This document shows positions 33,310 through 44,484 of a stretch of DNA of 64,000 nucleotides, piece by piece. The first letter of the stretch is position 1; every line of letters starts with the position of its first letter. The stretch is from Arachis hypogaea (lineage: Eukaryota > Streptophyta > Magnoliopsida > Fabales > Fabaceae). The stretch is from contig NC_092042.1 of assembly GCF_003086295.3 (NCBI RefSeq), positions 46,436,137 to 46,500,136 of the forward strand, given 5' to 3'. A model generated the notes under the pieces. That model ran no database searches. It was not told the origin of the DNA and saw only the letters and a program-made list of their open reading frames with translations. Both the position numbers and the translations under genes were made by a program.

Positions 33310-33674
33310 GAGTCCACCTTAGTGATGATGGCGCATTCTCCTTGAAGGACCAATGGTGTTCTTGAGCTCCTCTATGTCTCTTCCTTGCCTCTGTTGCTTG
33401 ATCCCTAGTGATTTTGGTGCTCCTATCCTTAGTTGCGCCCAATAATTGTGTGGAGAAAAATGTATCCCCTGAGGTATCTCAGGGATTTTTTGATGAGGGA
33501 ATTCCTCATGCTCTTGTTGAGGTCCATGAGTGGGCTCTCTTGATGTGTAGTCAAATGCTTTACTACTGAGCTATGGACCCTTGAGATGAATTTCTCCATC
33601 TTCCATGACTCGGAGGTAGAAGCTTTTGTCTTCTCTTTCCTCTTTCTAGAGGTTTCTCCGGCCTTAGGTGCCAT
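33310..33674 (-). pseudogene. ORF2 of element E with a large internal deletion
   Basis: The start at 33674 (MAPKAGETSRKRKEK, SESWKMEKFISRVH) matches D to residue about 30. The next 250 or so residues are absent. The frame passes through 44 bases of tRNA-Cys-like sequence (33537-33580) and resumes in sequence equivalent to the region around D 23815, out of the original frame, ending IIGRN near 33432. The coiled-coil tail is only traceable in other frames down to about 33310. The product would lack the whole central domain. Confidence 0.82.
33537..33580 (-). pseudogene. 5' half of a tRNA-Cys gene captured in ORF2 of E
   Basis: On the minus strand 33580 to 33537 reads GGGTCCATAGCTCAGTAGTA then AAGCATTTGACTACACATC and AAGAG. 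From memory, plant tRNA-Cys begins GGGTCCATAGCTCAGTGGTA and continues AGAGCATTTGACTGCAGATC, so four substitutions in 44 bases are expected. Acceptor strand, D arm and anticodon arm are present; the T arm and 3' acceptor strand are not. The anticodon place reads ACA rather than GCA. It is not a working tRNA gene. Confidence 0.8.
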
Positions 33675-33727
33675 AAATGGTTATGGAAAAACAAAAAGCT
33701 ATGCTTTTACCACACCCAACTTAGAAT

Positions 33728-33747
33728 GTTTCTCGTCCTCGAGCAAA
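33728..33747 (-). other. AGGA-loop hairpin upstream of ORF2 of E, decayed
   Basis: Minus strand TTTGCTCG-AGGA-CGAGAAAC keeps the loop and the inner four pairs but has lost outer pairs. CTAAGTTGGGTGTGG follows. Confidence 0.6.
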
Positions 33748-34050
33748 AGAAGAAAGAATAGAAGAAGAAGAAGAAGATATAAAGGAGAGGGAGAGTGGTG
33801 TAGGTTTCGGCCAAGGGGGAAAAGAGAGGGTTTATATAGTGGAGGGAGAGGGGTTTATGGTTCGGTCATGCAGGGTGGGTTTGGGTGGGAAAGAGATTTT
33901 GAATTTGAAGGTATGTGGGGTTTTTGGGGATTAGTGGATGGATGTGAGTGGTGAAGAGGTGATTGGGAAGAGTGATTGAGGTGATTGGTGAATGATGTTT
34001 GGGGAAAAGTATTATAAAAAGGTGTGAGAGAGAGGGAGAAGGTAGGTGGG

Positions 34051-34108
34051 GATCCTGTGGGGTCCACAGATCCTGAGGTGATCCTCTGGGGTCCACAGAT
34101 CCTGAGGT
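34051..34108 (-). repeat. Tandem duplication of GGATCC-rich segment before ORF2 of E
   Basis: GGGGTCCACAGATCCTGAGGTG occurs twice 32-36 bp apart. The single-copy equivalent lies in D at 22512-22545 and in B at 7577-7606. Confidence 0.6.
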
Positions 34109-34136
34109 GTCAAGGATTTCTCATCCCTGCACCCTT

Positions 34137-34380
34137 TAGGCGTGTAAAATGCCTTCTGTATGCAATCCTGGCGATTAACGCCACACTGCAACATGTTTAT
34201 GGCATTTAACGCCAGATTGATGCTTGTTGCTGGCGTTAAACGCCAACTTTCCTCAGGGTGTAATCCAGGCATTTAAACGACAGACTGCTGCTTGTTTCTG
34301 GCATTCAACGCCTGCTTCATGCTCTGTTCTAGCGTTGAACGCCAGCCAGATGCTCCTTACTGGCGTTTAAATGCCAGTAA
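34137..34380. repeat. Palindrome array of E between protease and ORF2
   Basis: Seven GGCGTTNAACGCC units, most with one or more changes, occupy the same place as in D. Confidence 0.82.
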
Positions 34381-34688
34381 GCTCTTCCTCTAGGGTGTCC
34401 TTTTTCTTCTACTGTTTTTGATTTTGTTTTTAATTTTTGCAATTGTTTTGTGACTCCACATGATCATAAACCTAATAAAACATAAAAGAACAATAGAAAT
34501 ATAGATAAATAAAAATTGAGTTACCTCCCAATAAGTGTTTCTTTAATGTCAATAGCTTGACAGTGAGCTCTCATGGAGCTTCACAGATGTTCAGAGCATT
34601 GTTGGGACCTCCCAACACCAAACTTAGAGTTTGAATATGGGGGTTCAACACCAAACTTAGAGTTTGATTGTGGGGGCTTTGTTTGACT

Positions 34689-35407
34689 CTATATTGAGAG
34701 AAGCTTTTCATGCTTCCTCTCCATAGTTACAAAGAAAGATCCTTGTGCTTTAAACACAAGGTAGTCCCCATTCAATTGAAGGACTAGTTCACCTCTGTCA
34801 ACATCAATCACAGCTCCTACTGTGGTTAGGAAGGGTCTTTCAAGAATGATGAATGATGGATTCATTCTCATCCTTCCCAGTGTCTAAGATTATGAAAATC
34901 AGTAGGGATGTAAAGGCCTTTAACCTTCACTAACATGTCCTTTACCAATCTATAAGCTTCTTTTATTGACTTGTCTGCCATCTCTAATGAGATTTTTGCA
35001 GCTTGTACCTCAAAGATCCACAGCTTCTCCATTACAGAGAGTGGGATAAGATTTATACCTGACCCCAGGTCACACAGAGCCTTCTCAAAGGTCATGGTGC
35101 CTATGGTACAGGATATTAAGAATTTACCAGGATCTTGTTTCTTTTGAGGTAGAGTTTGCTGAACCCATGTATCTAGTTCACTAATGAGCAAGGAAAGTTC
35201 ACATTTCCAAGTCTCATTACCAAACAACTTGGCATTCAACTTCATGATAGCTCCTAGATATTGAGCAACTTTCTCTTCAGTTACATCTTTATCCTCTTCA
35301 GAGGAAGAATAGTTTTCAAAGCTCATGAATGGCAGAAAGAAGTTTAATGGAATCTCTATGGTTTCTAGGTGAGCCTCAGATCCCTTAGGTTCCTCAGTTT
35401 GGAACAC
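34689..35407 (-). pseudogene. Protease region of element E, frameshifted
   Basis: From 35407 leftward it matches the D protease: TIEIPLNFFLPFMS, YLGAIMKLNAKLFGNETW, ISCTIGTMTFEKALCDLGSGINLIP (active-site DLG with S-G where D has S-S) and YIPTDF. A frameshift near 34870 moves the rest, IILERPFLTTVGAVIDVDRGEL, into another frame (34871-34689). The G of ILGRPFL is also changed to E. Confidence 0.82.
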
Positions 35408-35415
35408 CTTTTTGT

Positions 35416-36893
35416 TCAGAGGATGTCCAGGAGGTCTTTCTCACTGGGATTCACGTCCTTCTCCTCCTTTATGCATTCGGCCATATTGATTATATCAATG
35501 GCCTTGCATTCTCTTTTTGGATTCTCTTCTGTATTGCTTGGAAGAGTACTAGGAGGAGTTTCAGTGATTTTCTTACTCACCTGACCCACTTGTGCCTCCG
35601 AATTTCTAATGGAGGACCTTGTTTCACTCATGAAACTTAAAGTGGCCTTAGATAGATCAGAGACTATGTTTGCTAAGCTAGAGGGGCTCTGCTCAGAATT
35701 CTCTGTCTGTTGTTGAGAAGATGATGGAAAAGGCTTGCTATTGCTAAACCTGTTTCTTCCACCATTATTAAAGCCTTGTTGAGGCTTTTGTTGATCCTTC
35801 CATGAGAAATTTGGATGATTTCTCCATGAGAAATTATAGGTGTTTCCATAAGGTTCACCTATGTAATTCACCTCTGCCATTGCAGGGTTCTCAGGATCAT
35901 ACGCTTCTTCTTCAAAAGATGCCTCTTTAGTACTGTTGGATGCATTTTGCAATCCATTCAGACTCTAAGAAATCATGTTGACTTGCTGAGTCAACATTTT
36001 GTTCTGAGCCAATATGGCATTCAGAGCATCAATTTCAAGAACTCGCCTCTTCTGAGGAGTCCCATTACTCACAGGATTTCTCTCAGAGGTGTACATGAAT
36101 TGTTATTTGCAACCATGTCAATGAGTTCTTGAGCCTCTACATGCGTTTTCTTTAGGTGAATGGATTCACTTGCAGAATGGTCCAGTGACATCTTAGAGAA
36201 CTCAGAAAGACCATCATAGAATATATCCAAAATGGTCCACTCTGAAAGCATGTCAGAAGGACATTTTTTGGTCAACTGCTTGTATCTTTCCCAAGCTTGA
36301 TAAAGGGATTCACCATCTTTTTACTTGAAGGTCTGAACATCTACTCTAAGCTTGCTCAGCTTTTGAGGAGGAAAGAACTTGGCCAAGAAGGCCGTGACCA
36401 GCTTATCCCAAGAGTCCATGATATCTTTAGGTTGTGAGTCCAACCATGTTCTAGCTCTGTCTCTTACAGCAAAAGGGAAAAGCATGAGCCTGTAGATGTT
36501 AGGATCTACTCCATTAGTCTTAACAGTATCACAGATCTGCAAGAATTCAGTTAAAAACTGATAGGGATCTTCTGATGGAATTTCATGGAACTTGCAGTTC
36601 TGTGGCATCAAAGCAACTAGTTAAGGCTTCAACTCAAAATTGTTTGCTCCAATGGTAGGGATTGAGTTGCTTCTTCCATAAAAATTGGAAGTAGGTGTAG
36701 TATAATCCCCAAGCATCCTCCTTGCGCCTCCACCATTGTTATTGGGTTCGGCCATGTCTCTTTCTTTTTCAAGATTCTCTGTAAGGTTTTCTCTGGATTG
36801 TTGTGCTTTAGCTTCTCTTAGTTTCTTCTTCAGAGTCCTTTCAGGTTCAGGATCTGCTTCAACAAGAATGTCCTTGTCCTTGCTCCTGCTCAT
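35416..36893 (-). pseudogene. gag: Gag of element E, several stops and a frameshift
   Basis: The start MSRSKDKDILVEADPEPERT at 36893 matches D. A stop at about 36621 follows NNFELKP, another at about 36321 follows VQTFK, and a frameshift near 36110 follows EMVANN-type sequence. The tail MQNASNSTKEASFEEEAYDP and the WRNHPNFSWK repeats resume at 35952 and run to 35416. The codon equivalent to the D stop (21057) reads Gln here, showing that gag and protease were originally one frame. Confidence 0.85.
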
Positions 36894-38363
36894 ATGAAAA
36901 AGAAGATAATATAAAAGAAGAGGAATCCTCTATGTCACAGAATAGAGATTCCTTTATGTGAGTAAAAGAAGAAAAGAATAGAAGAAGGATGAGAGAAAAA
37001 TCCGAACATAGAGGAAAAGAGAGGGTTCGAATTTTTAAAGATGAAGAGAAGAGTGTTAGTAATTAAATAAATAAATAGAAGAAGATAAGAGAGAGAAATT
37101 AGAAAATTGTTTTTGAAAAAAAAAAGGTTAGTGATTTTCGAAAATTAAGAGAAGAAATAAAATCAAAATCAAAATTTGAAACAATTAGTTAATTAAAACA
37201 ATTTTGAAAAAGAGTGAGGGTGATTTTCGAAAATTAGTGAGAGAAAAGTAGTTAGGTGGTTTTGAAAAAGATAAGAAACAAACAAAAAAATAATTAGTTA
37301 GTTGAAAAAGATTTGAGAATCAATTTTGAAAAGATAAGAAGTTAGAAAAGATTTTGAAATCAAATTTTTGAAAAAGAGATGATTAAAAAGATATGATTGA
37401 AAAGATTTTTTGAAAAAGATTTGAAAAAGAAATTAAAAAAATATTTGATTTTTTAAAAATTAAAATTGATTTCATGACTAACAAGAAACTAAAAGATATG
37501 ATTCTAGAATTTAAAGATTGAACCTTTCTTAACAAGAAAGTAACAAACATCAAATTTTTGAATCAATCACATTAATTGTTAGTAAAGTTTTCAAAAATTT
37601 GAAATAAAGATAAGAAAAAGATTTTATTTTTGAAAAAGTTTTGAAAAGATAAGATTTTTAAAATTGAAATCTTGACTTGACTAACAAGAAACAACTAATT
37701 TTAAAAATTTTTGACTAAGTCAACCCAAAGATTTCGAAATTTATGAGAGAAATAAGGAAAAGATATTTTTTATTTTTGAATTTTTAAATGATGAGAGAGA
37801 AAAACACAAATATGACTCACAACATGAATTATGAATCAAAACACATGATGCATGCAAGAACACTATGAATGTCAAGATGAACACCAAGAACACTTTGAAG
37901 ATCAAGATGAACATCAAGACTTATTTTTGAAAAATTTTCAAGAAAGGAAAAACATGCAAGACACCAAACTTAGAAATTTTCAATGCTTAGACACTATGAA
38001 TGCAAAAATGCATATGAGAAACAACAAAAGACACAAAACAAGAAATTATGAAGATCAAACAAGAAGACTTACTAAGAACAACTTGAAGATCATGAAGAAC
38101 ACATGCATGAATTTTCGAAAAATGCAAAAGTTTTTAAAACATGCAATTTACACCAAACTTAAAAATTGACACTAGACTCAAACAAGAAACACAAAATATT
38201 TTTGGTTTTTATGATTTTCTTAATTTTTTTGGGTTTTTCGAAAATTTCTTTAAAAAAATGAAAATAAAATAAAAATTTTTGAAAGATTTTTGAAAACTTT
38301 TTGAAAAGAAAATTACCTAATCTGAGCAACAAGATAAACCGTCAGTTGTCAAAACTCGAACAA
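36894..38363 (-). other. AT-rich leader of element E
   Basis: Low-complexity purine-rich sequence on the plus strand with many AAAAGAT words, as in A. Inverted AAGTTTGGTGT-like words lie near 37966 and 38153. No gene is seen; short frames reading NMKDTK-like repeats are compositional. Confidence 0.7.
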
Positions 38364-38455
38364 TCCCCGGCAACGGCACCAAAAACTTGGTGTTGTTGCC
38401 GGAATCTTGAATAATCGTTGGCTTCAAACTCGAACAATCCCCGGCAACGGCGCCA
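38364..38455 (-). other. Duplicated primer-binding sites of element E
   Basis: Inverted TGGCGCCGTTGCCGGGGA lies at 38438-38455, six bases from the LTR. A second copy with one change lies at 38364-38381, 74 bases further in. Each is preceded by CCAAGTTTT on the minus strand, as in D. Confidence 0.85.
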
Positions 38456-38461
38456 AAAACT

Positions 38462-40102
38462 TGGTGCACGAAATTGTGATCATCAACAATGGCGCCATAG
38501 ACATGGAGCTCTCAAACGTGAATCACACTTTGTCATAGCTTCACACAACTAACCAGCAAGTACACTGGGTCGTCCAAGTAATACCTTACGTGGGTAAGGG
38601 TCGATCCCACGGAGATTGTTGGTATGAAGCAAGCTATGGTCATCTTGTAAATCTCAGTTAGGCGGATAATAAATGGTTGTAATGTTTGATAATTTAAAAT
38701 ATAAATAAAACGCAAAATAAAGATAGAGATACTTATGTAAATCATTGGTGGGAATTTCTGATAAGTGTATGGAGATGCTTTATCCCTTTTGAATCTCTGC
38801 TTTCCTACTGCTTTCATACTTATGTAAATCATTCTCACTCCTTTTTATGGCAGGCTGTATGTAGGGCGTCACCGTTGTCAATGGCTACTTCCCATCCTCT
38901 CAGTGAAAATGGTCCAAATGCTCTGTCACAGCACGGCTAATCATCTGTCGGTTCTCGATCATGTCAGAAAAGAATCCATTGATCCTTTTGCGTTTGTCAC
39001 TATGCCCAACAATCACGAGTTTGAAGCTCGTCACAGTCATTCAATCCCTCAATCCTTCTCGGAATACCACAGACAAGGTTTAGACTTTTCGGATTCTCAA
39101 GAATGGCCACCAATAATTCTAGCTTATACCACGAAGATTCTGATTAAGGAATCCAAGAGATACACACTCGATCTAAGGTAGAACGGAAGTGGTTGTCAGT
39201 CACGCGTTCATAAGGATGGATGATGATGAGTGTCACGGATCATCACATCATTCAGGTTGAAGTGCAGTGAATATCTTAGAATAAGAATAAACTTGAATTG
39301 AATAGAAGAACAATAGTAGTTGCATTAATACTCGAGGAACAGCAGAGCTCCACACCTTAATCTATGGTGTGTAGAAACTCCACTATTGAAAATACATAAG
39401 AACAAGGTCTAGGGATGGCCGAAGGGCCAGCCTCCCCAAATAGCATGTGAATTCGAGAATAGGGAAAAAGACCCGTAGTACAATAGTAAAAAGTTCTATT
39501 TATACTAAACTAGCTACTAGGGTTTACAGAAATAAGTCTAAGTGCAGAAATCCACTTTCGGGGCCCACTTTGGTGTGTGCTTGGGTTGAGCTTGAGCTTT
39601 ACAAGTGCAGAGGCTTCTCTTGGGGTTAAACGCCAAGTTGTAACGTGTTTTTGGCGTTTAACTCTGGTTTGTGACGTGTTTCTGGCGTTTTACTCCAGAA
39701 TGCAGCATGGAATTGGCGTTGAACGATAATTTGCATCGTCTAAGCTCGAACAAAGTATGGACCATTATATATTGCTGGAAAGCCCTAGATGTCTACTTTC
39801 TAACGTAGTTGAGAGCACGCCATTTTGAGTTCTATAGCTCCAGAAAATTTATTTCGAGTGCAAAAAGGTCAGAATCCAACAGCATCAGCAGTCCTTTTTC
39901 AGCATGAATCAAAATTTTGCTCAGGTCCCTCAATTTCACCCAGAAAATACCTGAAATCACAGAAAAATACACAAACTCATAGTAAAGTCCAGAAATGTGA
40001 ATTTTGCATAAAAACTAATAAAAACATCCCTAAAAGTAGTTAGATCCTACTAAAAACTACCTAAAAACAATGCCAAAAAGCGTATAAATTATATGCTCAT
40101 CA
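38462..40102 (-). repeat. 5' LTR of element E
   Basis: TGGTGCACGAAATT to TGCTCATCA, 1641 bp, followed by TSD CCGCG (40103-40107). The TATAAATA box is at 39497-39504 (minus strand). Just inside its U5 end, near 38488-38508, lies ATGGCGCCATTG-like sequence that resembles a worn PBS. Confidence 0.9.
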
Positions 40103-40441
40103 CCGCGCCTAGTCCCTGGCGTGCCATGCCCACATGCATGCTTAGATCTCCCTTCTGGAATTTAGTACTGGCGTGCCACGTTTAGCTCCTGGCATGCCAC
40201 GCCAGTGCATTTTTGTGGCGTTTGCCCCCAAGTGACACGCCAGTCTCACACGCCCAGCTTCTTGTTTGTGTTCTTCCCATTTTTGATGTCCTTTTTCACC
40301 TGAAAATTAGCACAACTCATCTCAAAGTATTGTACCATAATATTCATCAAATAATACATGAATTGTACTGATCAAATGAGATTTATGCTTTTTTATGGTC
40401 TTTTTTATGCAAAAAAGAAGGGTAGATGATGCAAGTCATCA

Positions 40442-41206
40442 GATGCCTTTACTGGCACATAGTCTTTTGAGGTAGATAACAAGACCATCAAGTTTAACTT
40501 GGAAGAAGCCATGAGACATCCACCTGAAGAGCACTCCGTTCTCCTATGTGATGTGATTGATGAGGTAGTAGTGGAGATACAAAGAGAATATCACAACAAG
40601 TTGACTATCCTGTTGTTGAAGAGAAGGATAAACATGAGGGTGAACAAGAGAAAGTTGATGAGGATGAGCTTCATGATCTTGGTGAAAAAGAACCTCAACT
40701 TGAAGTGAAAATTGAATTGAAGCCTCTACCTTCTCACTTGAAATACGCATTCCTTGAGGACAACCAAAGGTTTCCGGTAATCATTGCTAGTGAGCTTTCT
40801 AGCCAAGAAGAAGAGAAGCTCCTAGAGGTCCTAAGGAAGCACAAGAAAGAAATCGGTTGGAGCTTGGTCGACATTGTGGGAATCGACCCACGTATGTGCA
40901 TGCATCACATCTTCCTCCAAGAGGGAGCTCGGCCGGTTAGACAACCCCAAAGAAGGCTCAACCCCACTATTCTTGATGTGGTGAAGAAGGAAGTCACAAG
41001 GTTTCTTGATGTGGGTATTATCTATCCGATTTTCGACAGTGAGTGGGTGAGCCCAGTTCAAGTTGTTCCAAAGAAATCAGGAATCACTGCTATCGAAAAG
41101 TATGATAGTGAAGTGGTCACAACATGGGTGCAAAATGCTTGGCGGGTATGAATTGATTATAGGAAGCTGAATGCCGTAACAAGGAAAGATCATTATGATG
41201 ACTGCG
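40442..41206 (+). pseudogene. pol: Element G: protease tail and RT N-terminus, resumed after F
   Basis: DAFTGT-stop-SFEVDNKTIKFNLEEAMRHPPEEHSV continues the G protease region directly from 28681. A frameshift near 40600 leads to an acidic linker and then IELKPLPSHLKYAFLEDNQRFPVIIASEL, HKKEIGWSLVDIVGIDPRMCMHHI and RRLNPTILDVVKKEV, ending AWRV at a TGA (about 41150) where Cys is usual. IDYRKLNAVTRKDH follows, and H interrupts at 41207 before the first catalytic RT motif. The rest of G lies outside the window. Confidence 0.83.
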
Positions 41207-41977
41207 TGACGAATGGATTTTTGCTAGTAAGGAATTTTACAAATAAATTCTATCCTTGTTGGATTTCCCTTGGATTTCCCAAGATTAATTAGTAATAGGT
41301 TGTTGTTCCACTTGGTTATCCTTCATTGAATAAAGGAAAGTCAAGTTAAGAGCCAACTTCTATTCACAAGAAAATAATCCTTTCCCTTGGGAAGGGTTAG
41401 TGTTAGTAACTAGAAAGCTGGCCAACAACTTCTAATTACCAATTAACTCTCGAGTATTCCTACTCAAGGGTCTCAAATATTAATCAACTCTGAAGTCAAG
41501 TTGGGATCTACTTGGTTAACATAAATGCCATTTTCATAAATCATAAAAGAAGTAAAGAGGGAACATGGTAATTGAAATTAATAGAAGCAATTAAATAAAT
41601 AATAAAATTCAATGGAAAAATACTCTTTGCATTAATAAATCAAAGGAACATTGAACCTGGAATTGAGAAGAATTAAACCTAGAGAGAGGAGAGAGCCTCT
41701 CTCTCTAGAAACTACATCTAAATTATGAAAAGTGAATAATGAAAAGTTTTGTTTATGAATGGATGCATTCTCCCACTTTATAGCCTCTAATCTGTTTTTC
41801 TTGGGCCGAAAATTAGGTCAAAAATAGCCCATAAATTACCCCCAGCAATTTCTAGTACGTACAGGTCGCTGCAAAGTCACGCGAAAGCGTCGTCCACGCG
41901 TTCACGCATATTGCATTTTTTTTCCAGGTCACGAGTTTGTATGATTTACCCGTGCGCATCACCTATCTTCGAGGCAG
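41207..41977 (-). repeat. 3' LTR of element H, part 1 (its 3' side)
   Basis: The plus-strand start TGACGAATGGATTTTTGCTA matches the start of the other H LTR at 63823 (TGACGAACGAATTTTTGCTA). It is interrupted at 41978 by element I; the other part is 54816-55239. CpG-rich units (CACGCGAAAGCGTC, CACGCGTTCACGC) lie near 41877-41910. Confidence 0.85.
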
Positions 41978-43501
41978 TGATGAGCGGATATTTTATACGC
42001 TTTTTGGGGGTAATTTCATGTAGATTTTAGCATGTTTTAATTGGTTTTTAGTAGAATATTATTAGTTTTTAGGCAAAAATCATATTTCTGGACTTTACTA
42101 TGAGTTTGTGTGTTTTTCTGTGATTTCAGGAAATTTCTGGCTGAAATTGAGGGAGCTGAGCAAAAATCTGAGTTAGGCTGACAAGAGGACTGCTGATGCT
42201 GTTGGATCCTGACCTCCCTGCACTCGGAATGGATTTTTTGGAGCTACAGGAGTCTAATTGGCGCGCTCTCAACGGCGTTGGAAAGTCGACATCCAGGGCT
42301 TTCCAGCAATATATAATAGTCCATACTTTGCGCGAAGATAGACGATGTAACTTGGCGTTGAACGCCAAGTACATGCTGTTGTCTGGAGTTAAACGCCAGA
42401 AACACGTCATGATCCGGAGTTGAACGCCCAAAACACGTTATAACTTGGAGTTCAACTCCAAGAAAAGCCTTAGCACGTGGATAGCTTCAGTCTCAGCCCC
42501 AGCACACACCAAGTGGGCCCCAGAAGTGGATTTCTGCACCAATTATCTTAGTTTACTCATATTCTGTAAACCTAGGTTACTAGTTTACTATTTAAACAAC
42601 TTTTAGAGATCTATCATGCACCTCATGACATTTTCAGATCTGAATTACATACTTTTTGACGGCATGCGTCTCTAAACTCCATTGTTGGGGGTGAGGAGCT
42701 CTGCGGCGTCTCGATGATTTAATACAATTCCTTTGTTGTCCATTCAAACACGCTTGTTCTTATCTAAGATGTTTATTCGCGCTTAATTATGGAGAAGGTG
42801 ATGATCCGTGACACTCATCACCTTCCTCAGTCCATGAACGTGTGCCTGACAACCACCTCCGTTCTACATCAGATTGAATGAGCATCTCTTAGATTCCTTA
42901 ACCAGAATCTTCGTGGTATAAGCCGGATTGATGGCGGCATTCATGAGGATCCGGAAAGTCTAAACCTTGTCTGTGGTATTCCGAGTAGGATTCTGGGATT
43001 GAATGGCTGTGATGAGCTTCAAACTCTTGAAGGCTGGGCGTTAGTGACAGACGCAAAAGAATCAATGGATTCTATTCCAACCTGATTGAGAACCGACAGA
43101 TGATTAGCCGTGCTGTGACAGAGCATAGGAACGTTTTCACTGAGAGGATGGGAAGTAGCCATTGACAACGGTGACACCCTACATAGAGCTTGCCATGGAA
43201 GGGACTTGCGTGTGGAGAAGGATTTCAAGGAAGAGTTGAAGTCAGAGGACAAAGCATCTCAAAACTCCAACACATTTCTCATTACTGCACAACAAGTAAC
43301 GCTATTATTCTCTTATATTTTGCAAGTCTAATAATTCCAACTGATAATTTTAATTAATATCCTGACTAAGAATAATAAAATAAACATAGATTGCTTCAAA
43401 CCAATAATCTCCGTGGGATCGACCCTTACTCACGTAAGGTATTACTTGGACGACCCAGTGCACTTGCTGGTTAGTTGTACGGATTAAAAATTCGTGCACC
43501 A
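41978..43501 (+). repeat. 5' LTR of element I
   Basis: TGATGAGCGGATATTTTATA to ATTCGTGCACCA, 1524 bp. By eye it differs from the 3' LTR at roughly 20-25 positions. No PBS fossil is present in this subfamily: U5 goes directly from GGTTAGTTGTACGG to TTCGTGCACCA. Confidence 0.93.
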
Positions 43502-43507
43502 AGTTTT

Positions 43508-43525
43508 TGGCGCCGTTGCCGGGGA
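43508..43525 (+). other. Primer-binding site of element I (tRNA-Asp)
   Basis: Perfect TGGCGCCGTTGCCGGGGA, six bases after the LTR. Only one copy, unlike D and E. Confidence 0.9.
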
Positions 43526-44484
43526 TTGTTCGAGTTTGAACAACTAAAGGTTTATTTTATTTCTTAGATTAGGAAGATTTTGGTAATTGGGTCAGAGTCT
43601 TTTATTTTCTTTTCAAAAATATTATTTTTCTTTATTAATTTTTAATTTCTCTTTGAGTCTAGTGTCTTATTCTAAGTTTGGTGTCAATTTCATATTTTGT
43701 ATTTTCTATTTAAAATTTTCGTATCAGTGTCTGTGTTCTTCATTGATCTTCAAGTTGTTCTTGTTTATTTTGCTTGTTTAATCTTGAGTTTTTCTTGTTT
43801 TGTGTCTTTTCTTGTTTTTCTTGTGCTTTTTCAAAACAGTAACTTTCAAAATTTTTTACTTATATCCATAAATATAATACATTTTTAAAATCAACTCTGA
43901 AGTTGCTGCCCATCTTGCTGGAGCTTTAGTAGTTGTTCTTCATAATTGGATATCTTCTTTGGAATCTTTTTCAAAAATAATTTTTCTTTTATTGAATCTT
44001 GTGCCAAACTTTAAGTTTGGTGTTTTCTTGTTAAGTTTTCTTTAATTTTCAAAAATTTGTCTTGGTTTTCTAAAAATTTTAAGTTTGGTGTTCTTCCTTT
44101 TGTTCTTGGTGTTCTTGTGAATTTTCAAAGTGTTCTTGAGTCTTTCTTGTGCTTTGATCTTAAAATTTTTAAGTTTGGTGTTCCTTGGTGTTTTCCCTCC
44201 AAAATTTTCGAAAATAAGGAACATTGGATCTAAAAATTTTAAATCTTGTGTCTTTTGCATATTTTTCTCTTTCATCATAAAATTCAAAATTCAAAAAATA
44301 TCCTTCCTAACTAATTTTAAACTATTTTTTTTCTTTTTTTTGAAAATTTTATATAAAAATTCAGATTTCAATTTCAAAATATTTTTCAATTTCTTTTATT
44401 TGTTACGTTTTTATTTTATTTTATAAAAATTAATTTTTATAAAATAAATAATAGTAACATACATATCATCTCTTTTATTCCATC
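43526..44484 (+). other. Leader of element I with repeated AAGTTTGGTGT
   Basis: The AT-rich leader carries the motif at 43674, 44013, 44081 and 44171. No coding sequence is seen. This is where packaging signals usually lie, but none can be assigned. Confidence 0.65.

Larger units (their letters stand above)
30585..40102 (-). mobile_element. Element E: complete non-autonomous Ty3/gypsy element
   Basis: It has two LTRs (30585-32214 and 38462-40102) and TSD CCGCG at 30580-30584 and 40103-40107. On the minus strand the order is 5' LTR, two PBS copies, leader, gag, protease, palindrome array, deleted ORF2, conserved 3' region, 3' LTR, the same plan as D. There is no polymerase. The LTRs look roughly 95 percent alike by eye, younger than A and older than I. 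Confidence 0.92.
28682..40441 (-). mobile_element. Solo LTR F, split by element E
   Basis: The two parts are 28682-30584 and 40108-40441, about 2.2 kb in all. The plus-strand start is TGATGTCTCG and the end is GCAAGTCATCA. The TSD GATGC lies at 28677-28681 and 40442-40446. Removing F and one TSD copy rejoins the reading frame of G (KLDA to FTGT), which confirms the boundaries. No interior, PBS or second LTR is present, so it is a solo LTR left by recombination. The minus strand is its transcriptional sense. Confidence 0.9.

Noticed and set aside
33537..33580. Functional tRNA-Cys gene
   Set aside because: It stops after the anticodon arm, lacks the T arm, and has a changed anticodon.
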